From Planifilum fulgidum (lineage in GTDB: Bacteria; Bacillota; Bacilli; Thermoactinomycetales; DSM-44946), in assembly GCF_900113175.1 (NCBI RefSeq), contig NZ_FOOK01000025.1, positions 1-50,748 of the forward strand: a DNA stretch of 50,748 nucleotides, written 5' to 3'. Each line of letters starts with the position of its first letter. Positions within the stretch are counted from its first letter, which is position 1. This document shows positions 1 through 8,447 of the stretch, piece after piece. Made by a program: the position numbers and the translations under genes. The notes under the pieces are model-generated. The model saw only the letters and a program-made list of their open reading frames with translations. It did no database searches and was not told the DNA's origin.

Positions 1-165
1 GCCCTGTTCCCGGTATTTCCGCATCCAGATCTTTAATCGCCCCACATCTTGAATCCCCAGCTCTTCAGCAATCTTTGCCTTGGGAATGCCCTGAAGCCTC
101 ATTTCCACTGCCTTCTTTTTCAGTTCAAAGCTATATGTCTTGAATTTCTGTCCTTTTCTTGCCAC
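1..165 (-). CDS. IS3-type transposase OrfA (helix-turn-helix), N-terminal part
   Basis: 55 codons are visible before the window edge. They begin with GTG at 165-163, preceded by AAGGGGTGA as ribosome site. The peptide starts VARKGQKFKTYSFELKKKAV and goes on with GIPKAKIAEELGI, the helix-turn-helix of IS3 OrfA proteins, which bind the ends of their element. The product is truncated by the window, not by mutation that I can see. The frameshift to OrfB and the DDE domain would lie upstream of the window. Confidence 0.75.
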   Translation of the reverse strand, partial: MARKGQKFKTYSFELKKKAVEMRLQGIPKAKIAEELGIQDVGRLKIWMRKYREQG

Positions 166-233
166 GAAAATCACCCCTTAAAGTAATTTTCACAGGGGTG
201 TTTTCCTGTGTCTACTTTAAGGGGTGCACTTCA
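1..233 (-). mobile_element. Left end of an IS3-family insertion sequence, cut by window edge
   Basis: Read on the minus strand the element starts near 233 with TGAAGTGCACCCC, a terminus of the TG...CCCC style usual in IS3 relatives. The motif CACCCCTTAAAGTA is found both just inside the terminus (about 213-226) and, in a related form, before the transposase start. A first transposase reading frame begins at 165. The rest lies outside the window, so the right end, the group within IS3 and intactness are unknown. Confidence 0.7.
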
Positions 234-331
234 CCGCAAGGGGGGAGTTTTTTTCCGCGCAGCCCAATCTTTTTTCATCCTTGGAAAAAAGAAATCAATT
301 CATTTAATATAATATTTATTCCGACTTTAAA

Positions 332-360
332 TTGCCCTGTGAATTTTATCGTGGTATAGT
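332..360 (+). promoter_or_regulatory. Probable sigma-A promoter for the NCS1 permease
   Basis: TTGCCC (332-337) and TATAGT (355-360) are separated by 17 bases, in an AT-rich stretch (234-377) that lies between the IS end and the permease. Transcription would start near 367. The location right next to an IS end could mean the promoter region was rebuilt by the insertion. Confidence 0.5.
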
Positions 361-434
361 AATATAAAAAAATGTAAATGTTGGTGCTCATCGCACTTAG
401 ACGCGTCAAAACCGAAAAAAGCGGGGTGCCAATC

Positions 435-1781
435 GTGGGATCGCAGCAGTACCATTATCCCCTCTCCGGAGATTATGCACGGGAATCGGTTCCCGCCAGT
501 GCCCGCCGCCACTGGCTCTCCCTGTCGCTGATCTGGATCGGGGGAGGCATCGATTTGGCGGGAATCCTTCTCGGCACGCAGATCGGATTGGGCATGTCCT
601 TTGAAAACGCCATGATCGCCACCTTTGTCGGATCCCTCATCCTGGCCGTGGTCGGAGCCCTCACCTGCTATGTGGGCAGCGAAACCGGGATGTCCACCGC
701 GATGCTCACCCGGTTCGTCTTTGGAGAATACGGCGCGCGCATCGCCTCCCTGATCATCGGAATCACCGGAATGGGTTGGTTCGGAGTCCAGACGGGCTTT
801 TTCGCGGTCAGCGGACAAATGATCGTCAAAGAACTGGCCGGGGTCGAAGTCTCCATGCCGGTCGCGGCCCTGATCGGCGGTTTGCTGATGATGTCCACCG
901 CCGTCATCGGCTACAAGGCGATCGAATGGCTCAGCGTCATCGCCGTCCCGATCATGTTCGGAATTCTCGTCGGCATCCTTATCGTCGTGATTCCTTCCCA
1001 GTCCTTTTGGGAAGCCGTCCATGTTGAACCGGTTGCGGACACGATTCCCCTCGGTCTGGGCATCTCCCTGGTCACCTCCCTGTTCCTCGTCGGAGCCATC
1101 GCCGCACCGGATATCGGCCGGTGGGCCCGCTCCAAAAAGGACTCCATCCTGGCCGCCGTTGTCGGGTTTCTCATCGGCAACAGCCTGATGCTGGTGATCG
1201 CCGTCATCATCGCCAAATACACCTCCAACGCCGAGTTCATCCAGGTGATGTTCGGCATCGGATGGGGCGGTTTGGCGGCCATTCTGTTTGTGTTGGGCAC
1301 CTGGACGACCAATGACAACGGATTGTACTCGACGGGACTCGCCCTCTCCGTCGCCCTGCCCAAATGGTCGAGGCCGACCCTGGTCATCGTGGCCGGGTTG
1401 ATCGGAACGGCCCTGGCGGTGTTCAACATCTACGACAGCTTCATCACCTTCCTGACCATCCTGTCGGCCTTCGTCTCGCCGATCGGAGGGGTCTTCATCG
1501 CGGAGTATTATCTTCTGAACCGGCAACGCTTTACCATGGCCTTTGTCCGGGACAAGAGGATCCCCCGTCTCTATTGGCATTCCATCGTCGTCTGGGTGGC
1601 CGCCACGCTGGTGGGGCTCGCCACCTCCCCGGCGAGCGAGGGAGGATTCGGGTTGTTTCAGCTGACCCGGATTCCGGCATTGGACGCGTTTTTGGCCGCT
1701 TTCATCCTTCAGTGGATCGTCGGAAGCATCGTGAAGCGCAGCAACTCCAAAAAAGCGGAAGAGACGGCCGAATCGGCCTGA
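435..1781 (+). CDS. NCS1-family cytosine/purine permease
   Basis: Predicted secondary transporter of the nucleobase:cation symport-1 family (CodB-like), which imports cytosine, purines or related compounds with a cation across the membrane. The protein is almost wholly hydrophobic, with about 12 membrane segments. It has the family N-terminal region (VPASARRHW, then WIGGGIDLAGILLG) and TWTTNDNGLYSTGLA in the second half, typical of NCS1. I prefer GTG at 435 because GGGGTG lies 6 bases upstream; an ATG at 378 in the same frame has no ribosome site. The substrate cannot be told from sequence. The next gene follows after 17 bases and is probably cotranscribed. Confidence 0.8.
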   Translation: MGSQQYHYPLSGDYARESVPASARRHWLSLSLIWIGGGIDLAGILLGTQIGLGMSFENAMIATFVGSLILAVVGALTCYVGSETGMSTAMLTRFVFGEYGARIASLIIGITGMGWFGVQTGFFAVSGQMIVKELAGVEVSMPVAALIGGLLMMSTAVIGYKAIEWLSVIAVPIMFGILVGILIVVIPSQSFWEAVHVEPVADTIPLGLGISLVTSLFLVGAIAAPDIGRWARSKKDSILAAVVGFLIGNSLMLVIAVIIAKYTSNAEFIQVMFGIGWGGLAAILFVLGTWTTNDNGLYSTGLALSVALPKWSRPTLVIVAGLIGTALAVFNIYDSFITFLTILSAFVSPIGGVFIAEYYLLNRQRFTMAFVRDKRIPRLYWHSIVVWVAATLVGLATSPASEGGFGLFQLTRIPALDAFLAAFILQWIVGSIVKRSNSKKAEETAESA

Positions 1782-1798
1782 AAAAAGGATGAAAGCGG

Positions 1799-2536
1799 AT
1801 GGATGCGCTAAATGTCCATACCCTCGAACATCGGCCGGACTTGTTTCAGGATCTTGAAAAGGTGCATGAGGGATCCTTTCCGGACTACGTCATCGAGGGC
1901 GACCGGCACAACGCCGAATATTGGGGCCGGGTGCTCGAAGCGTTTCCTTCCCTGCAATTCGTCCTGTGCGATGAACGGGAAAACGTCCTGGCCAGCGGGC
2001 ACGCCCTGCCGCTGGCCTGGGACGGAACCGTGGAGGACCTTCCCTCCGGCTACGACGGGGCCCTTGTCCGGGGATTCGGGGAGCGCCGATCCCCCGACAC
2101 CCTGTGCGCTCTTTCGGTGATCGTGGCCAAAAATCACCGGGGAAAGGGGCTCAGCAGCCGGGCGGTATCCGTGATGAAGCAGCTGGCCCAGCGGCACGGA
2201 TTCTCCCGTCTGATCGCACCGGTGCGCCCCAACCGCAAGAGCCTGTACCCCCTCACGCCGATGGAGCGGTATATCCGCTGGCGGCTGGAGGACGGCTCCC
2301 CCTTCGATCCCTGGCTTCGCGTGCACTGGAAGCTCGGCGCCCAAATCCTGAAGGTGGCCTTCAATTCCATGGAGGTGCGGGGAACGGTCGCGGAGTGGGA
2401 GAAATGGACCGGCATGCGCTTTCCGGAAAGCGGGGAATATGTGGTTCCCGGCGCCCTGACGCCGGTTACGATGGATCTGGAAAAGGATGAAGGGGTTTAT
2501 CTCGAGCCCAACGTGTGGATGGCATACCGCCTTTGA
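1799..2536 (+). CDS. GNAT-like acyltransferase
   Basis: 245 residues. The central stretch LSVIVAKNHRGKGLSSRAV fits motif A of GNAT N-acetyltransferases (a V-x-x-x-x-R-G-K-G acetyl-CoA loop). The N-terminal part has the usual LQFVLCDERENVLASGHALP strand pattern. The last 90 residues are longer than in a minimal GNAT and are not recognised. Ribosome site AAAAGGATG precedes the ATG. Only 17 bases separate it from the permease, so it may modify something linked to the imported compound; this is inference. Confidence 0.65.
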   Translation: MDALNVHTLEHRPDLFQDLEKVHEGSFPDYVIEGDRHNAEYWGRVLEAFPSLQFVLCDERENVLASGHALPLAWDGTVEDLPSGYDGALVRGFGERRSPDTLCALSVIVAKNHRGKGLSSRAVSVMKQLAQRHGFSRLIAPVRPNRKSLYPLTPMERYIRWRLEDGSPFDPWLRVHWKLGAQILKVAFNSMEVRGTVAEWEKWTGMRFPESGEYVVPGALTPVTMDLEKDEGVYLEPNVWMAYRL

Positions 2537-2562
2537 GGGCGATGAAAACTGAAACCGCAGAG

Positions 2563-2603
2563 GCGGAAGCGCCGCGTTTCCTCCCGCGGCGCTTCCGCTT
2601 TTC
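2563..2603 (+). terminator. Rho-independent terminator after the acetyltransferase gene
   Basis: A perfect 14-bp stem (2563-2576 with 2585-2598, GCGGAAGCGCCGCG and its complement) with an 8-base loop is followed by TTTTC. It lies 27 bases after the stop, between two convergent genes. Confidence 0.85.
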
Positions 2604-2637
2604 ACAAATTCCCGCAATATACCCCGAACTTTTTCCG

Positions 2638-3615
2638 TCACGACCCTTCGTCACCGACTTCCCCGAAAGGCCCCCGATCCCTTTGCGGAAAAGGGCCGCA
2701 CCGCCCCATGCCCGGAGGCGGCGTATCCCCCTTTGGTTCGCCTGTTTCGCCCGCCTGCACGGCAACCTCTTTCAACCACCGCATGTTGGCCTCCCACAGC
2801 CGGCGATCCCCCCGCTCAAGGGCGTGAAGCAAACCGTGAAGCGGAGCCAGCCTGCGGTACAGGTCCGCCCGGAGCCAGAAGGTCCCCTCCCGGCCTCCGG
2901 TTCCGTGCTTGGCGACCTCCCGGGCGAAGGTTTCCCCCAGCTCATGCCACAGGGCGGCAAAGTCGAGGGCCGGGTCACCCAAACACGCATCTCCCCAATC
3001 GATCACTCCGGACAGGCGACCGTTTCGAATCAGCACGTGATCGGCGCTCAGATCCCCGTGTATGGGAGTCAGCCGGAGCGAAGGGGAATCCAGCATTTCC
3101 AGCAACCGTCGGCACCAGAGCCGCACCGCGGCTTCCAGAAAAGGGTCCAATTCCTTCAGCAACCGCCCCTCCCACCTTCGGACCCGCCTTTGCCAGACGG
3201 CGACCCAATCGGGCTGCTCCACGGAATCGGATGGAAACACCTCTCCCGGCGGCAGCGAGTGAAGGGCCGAAAGAAAGCGGCCCAGATCGGCGGAAACATC
3301 GGGAGGAATGCTGCGGGCATCCGACAGGGAAAGGCCCGTCACTTTCCGGTAGCCGCCGAAGGGGAGCGGCGGATCCCAGCAGATCCATTCATAACGGGGA
3401 ACGGAAACCGGCAGGTTGGGGGAGGCCTTCTCCAGGAAAGCGGCTTCCCTTTTCAATTGGACAATCCCTTCCGGGCGGCGGGGAAAGCGGAACATCCACT
3501 CCCCGTTCACCTCCAGCACAAAAAAGTCCCATCCGGCGCGGATCGGGCGGAAAGACCGGATGCGCAGGCCGGAGGCGGCCCTTTGGACGCTCCGCAGACA
3601 TCGTGTCGGATCCAT
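2638..3615 (-). CDS. APH-family phosphotransferase (aminoglycoside/choline kinase-like)
   Basis: 325 residues with the kinase-like fold of the aminoglycoside phosphotransferase family. The catalytic loop is THGDLSADHVL-like (IHGDLSADHVL) and the metal-binding motif is VIDWGDACLGDPALDFA, with the invariant Asp residues present. N-terminal FVLEVNGEWMFRFPRR corresponds to the strand with the ATP-anchoring residue. AGGAAGGGTG lies before the ATG. Such chromosomal proteins phosphorylate sugars, choline-like or antibiotic substrates, so resistance should not be assumed. The last 40 residues (GETGEPKGDTPPPGMG) look disordered. The gene is convergent with the acetyltransferase and stands alone. Confidence 0.75.
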   Translation of the reverse strand: MDPTRCLRSVQRAASGLRIRSFRPIRAGWDFFVLEVNGEWMFRFPRRPEGIVQLKREAAFLEKASPNLPVSVPRYEWICWDPPLPFGGYRKVTGLSLSDARSIPPDVSADLGRFLSALHSLPPGEVFPSDSVEQPDWVAVWQRRVRRWEGRLLKELDPFLEAAVRLWCRRLLEMLDSPSLRLTPIHGDLSADHVLIRNGRLSGVIDWGDACLGDPALDFAALWHELGETFAREVAKHGTGGREGTFWLRADLYRRLAPLHGLLHALERGDRRLWEANMRWLKEVAVQAGETGEPKGDTPPPGMGRCGPFPQRDRGPFGEVGDEGS

Positions 3616-4216
3616 CGTTTCACCCTTCCTCGTTTGGCGGATTCGACCCCTTTCCTATCGCCCATGCTTTTCCCGAAAAAGGCGGCATTCATTTTCCGGC
3701 CCCCTGCCGATGACGGCCGCACCGACCAGACCGATTGCCGCTCCGCGTCGTGCGGGTGGTGATCCCCCGGCTGTGATCATCCCCCCATCCCCGGAGGACT
3801 CCCTTCCACAGACCGCCTCCGAGCCGCAACCGGATCGAATCTCCTCCGCCGCGTTCGGCCATTCCCGCGGAGGAACAAAGTCACGGCTTGAAGGATGCGT
3901 CCGGCCTTTTCCCTTGAATTGGCGGCTGGCGAAAACAATATCCCGCAGCCGCGGAAAAGCGCGTTTGTCCTTTCCACGGGCCGATTGCCCCCGGGGGATA
4001 AATCACCTTCCCGCCCGCTTCGCTTTCCGCATGCTTTCCGCGGAAACCGGATGACCGGCAAGCCCTCCCGCAGGCAAAACGGATCTTTCGAGGAGCCGCC
4101 TGAATCGTCGGAAGACGTGACCGCTGCCGCCCGCATCTGGCTTGACATCACCTGTCATCCGCTTGTTTGTCTCAGAAAAGATGTTACGCCCTTGACCTCT
4201 CCGGAAAACCCGCTTT
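3616..4216. other. About 600 bases without a recognisable gene
   Basis: Open frames exist on both strands, for example minus 3777-4151, but their translations are rich in Arg, Pro and Ser with no domain pattern and no good ribosome site. The region separates the start of the kinase gene from the terminator of the S9 peptidase gene. It may hold a decayed gene. Confidence 0.4.
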
Positions 4217-4245
4217 ATTAAAAGAAAACCCTCCCCGCGGGAGGG
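4217..4245 (-). terminator. Terminator of the S9 peptidase gene
   Basis: On the minus strand a 7-bp stem (CCCTCCC with GGGAGGG, 4229-4245, 3-base loop) is followed by TTTTCTTTTAATAAAG. It lies about 70 bases past the peptidase stop codon. Confidence 0.75.
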
Positions 4246-4313
4246 CGTCACCAACCGCGCCGGCCGGAGATTTTCGGCCGGGCCACGTCTCTCTTTCGGT
4301 CAAAAGGAGAAAA

Positions 4314-6215
4314 TCACGGTTTCAGATGCTTCACGAAGAAATCGGTGATGGCATTGTAGCAGCGGATCCGGTTTTCCAGCTTCAGCACGTCGTGCCCCTC
4401 ATTTTCAAACAGCAGATATTCCACGTCTTTGCCCAGCTTCTTCAGGTGCGCCACCAGATCCCGGGACTCGGCCTCCACCACCCGGGGATCGTTTTTCCCC
4501 TGGATCACCAGGAGCGGACAGGCAATGTTCTCAATATAAGTGCGGGGAGACCGTTCGACCAGGAAATCCCGGTCCTTGTCCGGATCGCCGACGGCAATGG
4601 CGAAGTAGGGCTTCCAGGTTTCCGGAATCCGGTTCATGAAATTGACCAAATCATAGGGGCCGAACATGTCCACCGCCGCCGACCACAGCTCCGGATGGCG
4701 CGACGCCAGCATCAGGGTCATGTAACCGCCGTAGGAACGGCCCACCACCCCCGACCGGGAGGTGTCGATGCGCGGGTCCCGGGACAGCTTCTTCATGGCG
4801 TGGACATGGTCAAGGCGATCCCTGCCGCCCCAATCCCGGTCCACCTGTTTGGTGTAATTCAGTCCGTAGCCGGTGCTCCCCCGCACATTGGGAACAAAGA
4901 CGGCGAAGCCCTTCAGGGTGAGAAACTGGATCAACGGCATGGAGAACCAGGTGAAATCCGGCCGTTCCTGGCTCTGGGGTCCTCCGTGGATGTAGTACAC
5001 CAGGGGGCGGGGCCCTTCATAACCCAGTTCTTCGGCGGGCAGGTAAAGGCGGGCGGAAATGCGCAATCCGTCAAAGGATTCGAAGGATGCATCCTCCCCC
5101 GGAGACAGGAGTTTTTCGTCCAGCCCCAGCGGCCGCTCCCGGGTGTGTCGGACCACCTGATCGCGCTTCTCCCCCTGGACCGTGTAAATCTGGGTGGGCG
5201 ATGTCGCCGAGGAGAAGGACAAAACGTACCGGTCCCTTTCCCGGTCGTAGTGAATCGAGTCCAACACCCCCTGATCCAGGGGCGCCTTTCCGACAACGAC
5301 GGTGCGGAGTTGCATCCGCAGGGCCTCTTCGTCAAAGGTTCCCTCATACATCCAGGAGACTCCGTCGATGTTGAAGCCCACCAGGTAGCGATCATCCTTC
5401 AGGTGCTCCAGGGATTCCATCTCTCCCTTTCCCCTGTGCACCGCGCCCACCACTTCGACGGGTTTCACCTCCCGGGGATCCCTCAGGTCCAGATATCCGA
5501 GCCCGTAGGTATCCTCGTGCAGGGCGGTGAGGAAGAGCAGACCCCGGTCCCCCGGCGTGAAATGGCAGGCATGGATGGCGTTCGGCGGAACCTTTTCCCC
5601 CTCGGCGCGTTCCTCCAGCGGTTTTCCGTAAAGCAGGGAAAGCCCTTCCCCTTCCTTCCACAGATAGAGGACGTGATCTCCCAGCGTGTAGCTGTCCAGC
5701 AGGACGGCCTTCGTGTGGTCGGCGTTCACCCCGGCAATGAAGGCATTCCATTTGCTTTCGCCCAGCTTCTCCAGAGTTCCCGCTTCCAGCCGGCCGCGCC
5801 AGGCCACGTGGAGGGACTCCGAACGGGATTCGGCGCTTAGGTAGACGATGTTTCGTTCCGAATCGCTCTTCGGCATATGGACGCGCCATCCGTTGAAGGC
5901 ATCGCCGAAGGCCGGTTCCGGAAATCCCCCCTCCAGGGGAATGAGCATGGGCTGGTAATTCTCGTCACCGTCCCGGTCGATCATCACCAGAATTTTTCCC
6001 AGTTCCGGAAAAACAGCGTAGGGTTCTCCCCCGATCAATACCGGGTTCTGCAGGGCGATGCCGGCGGGCAGAAGCGGCTCGGGTACGCTCCCCCCTTCGT
6101 CCATTGCGTACAAGCTGAGGCGACCGCTCAAATTGCTGAGGAAATACAGCCGACCGTCCACCTGTCTGGGGCAAAGGAACAGGCGGGTGGTGAGAAGCGA
6201 TTCGATCCGCGCCAT
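4314..6215 (-). CDS. S9-family serine peptidase (prolyl oligopeptidase/acylaminoacyl-peptidase type)
   Basis: 633 residues: an N-terminal beta-propeller-like half (about 1-370) and a C-terminal alpha/beta hydrolase half. The catalytic triad is visible: S494 in GRSYGGYM, D576 in GKNDPRV, and H608 in NEGHDV. The oxyanion region YYIHGGPQSQ is at 408-416. Such enzymes cut short peptides, often removing blocked N-terminal residues, in the cytoplasm. No signal peptide is present. AAGGAGG lies 6 bases before the ATG. The gene is transcribed alone and has its own terminator. Confidence 0.85.
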   Translation of the reverse strand: MARIESLLTTRLFLCPRQVDGRLYFLSNLSGRLSLYAMDEGGSVPEPLLPAGIALQNPVLIGGEPYAVFPELGKILVMIDRDGDENYQPMLIPLEGGFPEPAFGDAFNGWRVHMPKSDSERNIVYLSAESRSESLHVAWRGRLEAGTLEKLGESKWNAFIAGVNADHTKAVLLDSYTLGDHVLYLWKEGEGLSLLYGKPLEERAEGEKVPPNAIHACHFTPGDRGLLFLTALHEDTYGLGYLDLRDPREVKPVEVVGAVHRGKGEMESLEHLKDDRYLVGFNIDGVSWMYEGTFDEEALRMQLRTVVVGKAPLDQGVLDSIHYDRERDRYVLSFSSATSPTQIYTVQGEKRDQVVRHTRERPLGLDEKLLSPGEDASFESFDGLRISARLYLPAEELGYEGPRPLVYYIHGGPQSQERPDFTWFSMPLIQFLTLKGFAVFVPNVRGSTGYGLNYTKQVDRDWGGRDRLDHVHAMKKLSRDPRIDTSRSGVVGRSYGGYMTLMLASRHPELWSAAVDMFGPYDLVNFMNRIPETWKPYFAIAVGDPDKDRDFLVERSPRTYIENIACPLLVIQGKNDPRVVEAESRDLVAHLKKLGKDVEYLLFENEGHDVLKLENRIRCYNAITDFFVKHLKP

Positions 6216-6352
6216 GATATCCTCCTTAAGACAACGTATGTTTCATGGAGAAAACTTGTCTCCATTTTCCAGTATAACAGGGGAATCCGGATGGCGGAAA
6301 GAAAATTCAAAACCGGGGAAAACCGACCCCTGCGGCGCGGATGGCGAATCCC

Positions 6353-6679
6353 TTACCCCTCCGCTTTGGACAAATTGAGAATCACCGTGCCGATCAGGAT
6401 CAACGCAATCCCGAAAACCCGCAGGGCATTGAGCGTTTCGCCCCATAAAAACAGGCCGATCAAAACGACCCCGACGGTGCCCAACCCGGACCAAATGGCG
6501 TAGGCGATGCCGAGGGGAATCTGTTTCAGGCTGAGGGAAAACCAGTAAAAGGCGGCCCCGTATCCGACCACGACCAACAAACTCGGCCACAACCGGCTGA
6601 AACCCTGCGACGCCTTGAGGGAACTGGTGGCGATCACTTCGCTGACGATGGCCAAAAGCAAATACAAAAAATGCCTCAA
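6353..6679 (-). CDS. SMR-family small multidrug efflux protein
   Basis: 108 residues with four membrane helices. Helix 1 has the invariant glutamate (AIVSEVIATSSLK, E14), which in EmrE/QacC binds cationic drug and proton in turn. Helix 3 holds AIWSGLGTVGV, and helix 4 LILIGTVILNL. The start is TTG at 6679, chosen because GGGGAGGTG stands 7 bases upstream and no ATG fits. SMR proteins often occur as pairs; only one copy is here. The specificity (quaternary ammonium, guanidinium or other) cannot be read from the sequence. Confidence 0.85.
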   Translation of the reverse strand: MRHFLYLLLAIVSEVIATSSLKASQGFSRLWPSLLVVVGYGAAFYWFSLSLKQIPLGIAYAIWSGLGTVGVVLIGLFLWGETLNALRVFGIALILIGTVILNLSKAEG

Positions 6680-6795
6680 TTCCCGTCACCTCCCCTCCAC
6701 TTTCGCATCGGCGAACGCACCGATCTCCGCTGGCGGAGAGGTTGAAGCATCCAGCGGCGGGACCCGGCGGTGAGCCGTGCGGCGCCCTCCCGCCT

Positions 6796-7611
6796 TCAAC
6801 GTCCCTTGCCTCTCTCCATCCGCATCGCTTGGATAAACTCCGCTTCGGTGAGATACGTTTCCCTGCGTCCAAGGCTCCACCCCAGCCGGGTAATGTGGGG
6901 CGCCTCGAGTCCTGTCCGCTCCAGCAGTTCCCTCCGGGAAAAAATCTCCCTCGGATTACCGTCCGCAAGCACGGTCCCCCGGTGAAAGACAATCACCCGT
7001 TCAAAGTTCCCCGCGACGAAATCCATATCATGCAGGATGGCCATCACCAGTTTTCCCCGCTCTTTCAGCTCCCCGATCACCCGCCGGACGATGGCGACAC
7101 CCGCATGATCCTGGGCGATCGTCGGCTCGTCCAGGATGAGAATTTCCGGTTCCATGGCGACGATGGAGGCGATGCAGACCCGTTTCTTCTCCGACAAGCC
7201 CAAATCCTGAGGATTTTCGGCGGCCCTGTCCCCGAGGCCCACCATCTCCAAAGCCTGACGGGCTTTCTCCTTCGCCCTTTCCAAATCTTCGCCGATGTTC
7301 AGCGGTCCGAACATCACCTCATCCAGGACCGTCGACTTGAAAATCTGGTCGTTGGGATTTTGAAAAACCAGGCCGATATACGGCGCGAGCGCCGCCGCCG
7401 TCATTTGGTTCGCCGGGCGGCCGAGGATAGAAATCTCTCCCCTCGTGGGCTTCAGCAGTCCTTTCAGCAGTTTTGCGAATGTCGTCTTGCCGGAGCCGTT
7501 TTGCCCGACGATGGCCGTCGACCGCCCGTCAAATTCCAGCGTGATCCCCTTGAGGACCTCTTCTCCCGGCCGGTAGGAAAAGGACAGGTCCTTCACGGCA
7601 ATCCGGATCAT
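6796..7611 (-). CDS. ECF transporter ATPase, second copy, unusual signature motif
   Basis: 271 residues. ABC ATPase with Walker A GQNGSGKTT, Q-loop VFQNPNDQIF and Walker B ILILDEPTIAQD. The signature that should read LSGGQ is LSEKK here (GLSEKKRVCIAS), and the D-loop is IAQD in place of SGLD. This makes one of the two composite ATP sites of the EcfA dimer non-canonical. A start at 7611 (MIRIAVKDLSFSY) overlaps the stop of the preceding ATPase gene as ATGA, so the two are translationally coupled. It energises uptake together with the T and S proteins encoded just upstream. Confidence 0.85.
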   Translation of the reverse strand: MIRIAVKDLSFSYRPGEEVLKGITLEFDGRSTAIVGQNGSGKTTFAKLLKGLLKPTRGEISILGRPANQMTAAALAPYIGLVFQNPNDQIFKSTVLDEVMFGPLNIGEDLERAKEKARQALEMVGLGDRAAENPQDLGLSEKKRVCIASIVAMEPEILILDEPTIAQDHAGVAIVRRVIGELKERGKLVMAILHDMDFVAGNFERVIVFHRGTVLADGNPREIFSRRELLERTGLEAPHITRLGWSLGRRETYLTEAEFIQAMRMERGKGR

Positions 7612-8447
7612 CTTCCCTTCAACACCTCGCAGGCCTCCTCCAACGTCACGGGAAAGTGGGAGCTTCCTTCCCTCCTGGCGTCCAACTCCCGGCAAACGCG
7701 GGTGTAAACCGGCGGTGCGACGCCGAACCGCATCAGATCCTCCCGGGAAAAAACCGCCGCCGGAGTGTCAAACTGGATCAGCTTCCCTTCGTCGAGGAGC
7801 AGCACCCGGTTGCAATAGCGGGCGATCTTCTCCATTTTGTGCTCCACCAGAATGACGGTCATCCCTTCTTCGCTCAGGCGATGAATGGCGCGAAAAACCT
7901 CTTCGGTCCCCTGCGGATCCAACTGGGAAGTGGGTTCATCCAATACGATGATTTCCGGTTTCAGGGCGATGACGCCGGCGATGGCCATCCGCTGCGCCTG
8001 ACCGCCGGACAATTCGAAGGGATTGCGGTCCTTTACATCCTCCAACCCCAGGAGATGAAGGGCGAAATCGACCCGCTCGATCATCTCCTTCCGGGGGACG
8101 CCCATGTTTTCCAGGCCGAAGGCCACCTCTTCGTAGACGGTCCACTTGGCTCCCGTCACCTGCGTAAAGGGATTCTGAAAGACGATTCCCACCTTGGCGG
8201 AAAGCCGGCCCACGCTGCTTTTCAAGACTTCCAGGCCCGCGACGGTCACTCTGCCCCCATAGGCGCCGCGGTAAAAATGGGGAACCAGGCCGACCAGGGC
8301 CTGGCAAAGGGTGGACTTTCCGGCCCCGTTCCGTCCGATGATGCCGATCATCTCCCCTTCGTCCACTTCGAAGGACAGATCGTCCAGGGCCAACGTTTCC
8401 GCTTGCGGATAGCGGTATTTCAGATGTTCCACGATCACCTTCTTCAT
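7608..8447 (-). CDS. ECF transporter ATPase, first copy
   Basis: 279 residues. Canonical ABC motifs: Walker A GRNGAGKST, Q-loop VFQNPFTQ, signature LSGGQAQRMAIAG, Walker B IIVLDEPTSQLD, and switch His in VEHKMEK. The start at 8447 (MKKVIVEHLKYRYPQ) is chosen because it overlaps the EcfT stop as ATGA. A longer open frame upstream is an artefact of EcfT-coding DNA. It is the catalytically complete partner of the neighbouring ATPase with degenerate signature. Confidence 0.88.
   Translation of the reverse strand: MKKVIVEHLKYRYPQAETLALDDLSFEVDEGEMIGIIGRNGAGKSTLCQALVGLVPHFYRGAYGGRVTVAGLEVLKSSVGRLSAKVGIVFQNPFTQVTGAKWTVYEEVAFGLENMGVPRKEMIERVDFALHLLGLEDVKDRNPFELSGGQAQRMAIAGVIALKPEIIVLDEPTSQLDPQGTEEVFRAIHRLSEEGMTVILVEHKMEKIARYCNRVLLLDEGKLIQFDTPAAVFSREDLMRFGVAPPVYTRVCRELDARREGSSHFPVTLEEACEVLKGR

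Noticed and set aside
2515-3762. Long plus-strand open frame opposite the APH-type kinase
   Set aside because: Pro/Arg-rich translation, no ribosome site, and antisense to a gene with clear catalytic motifs.
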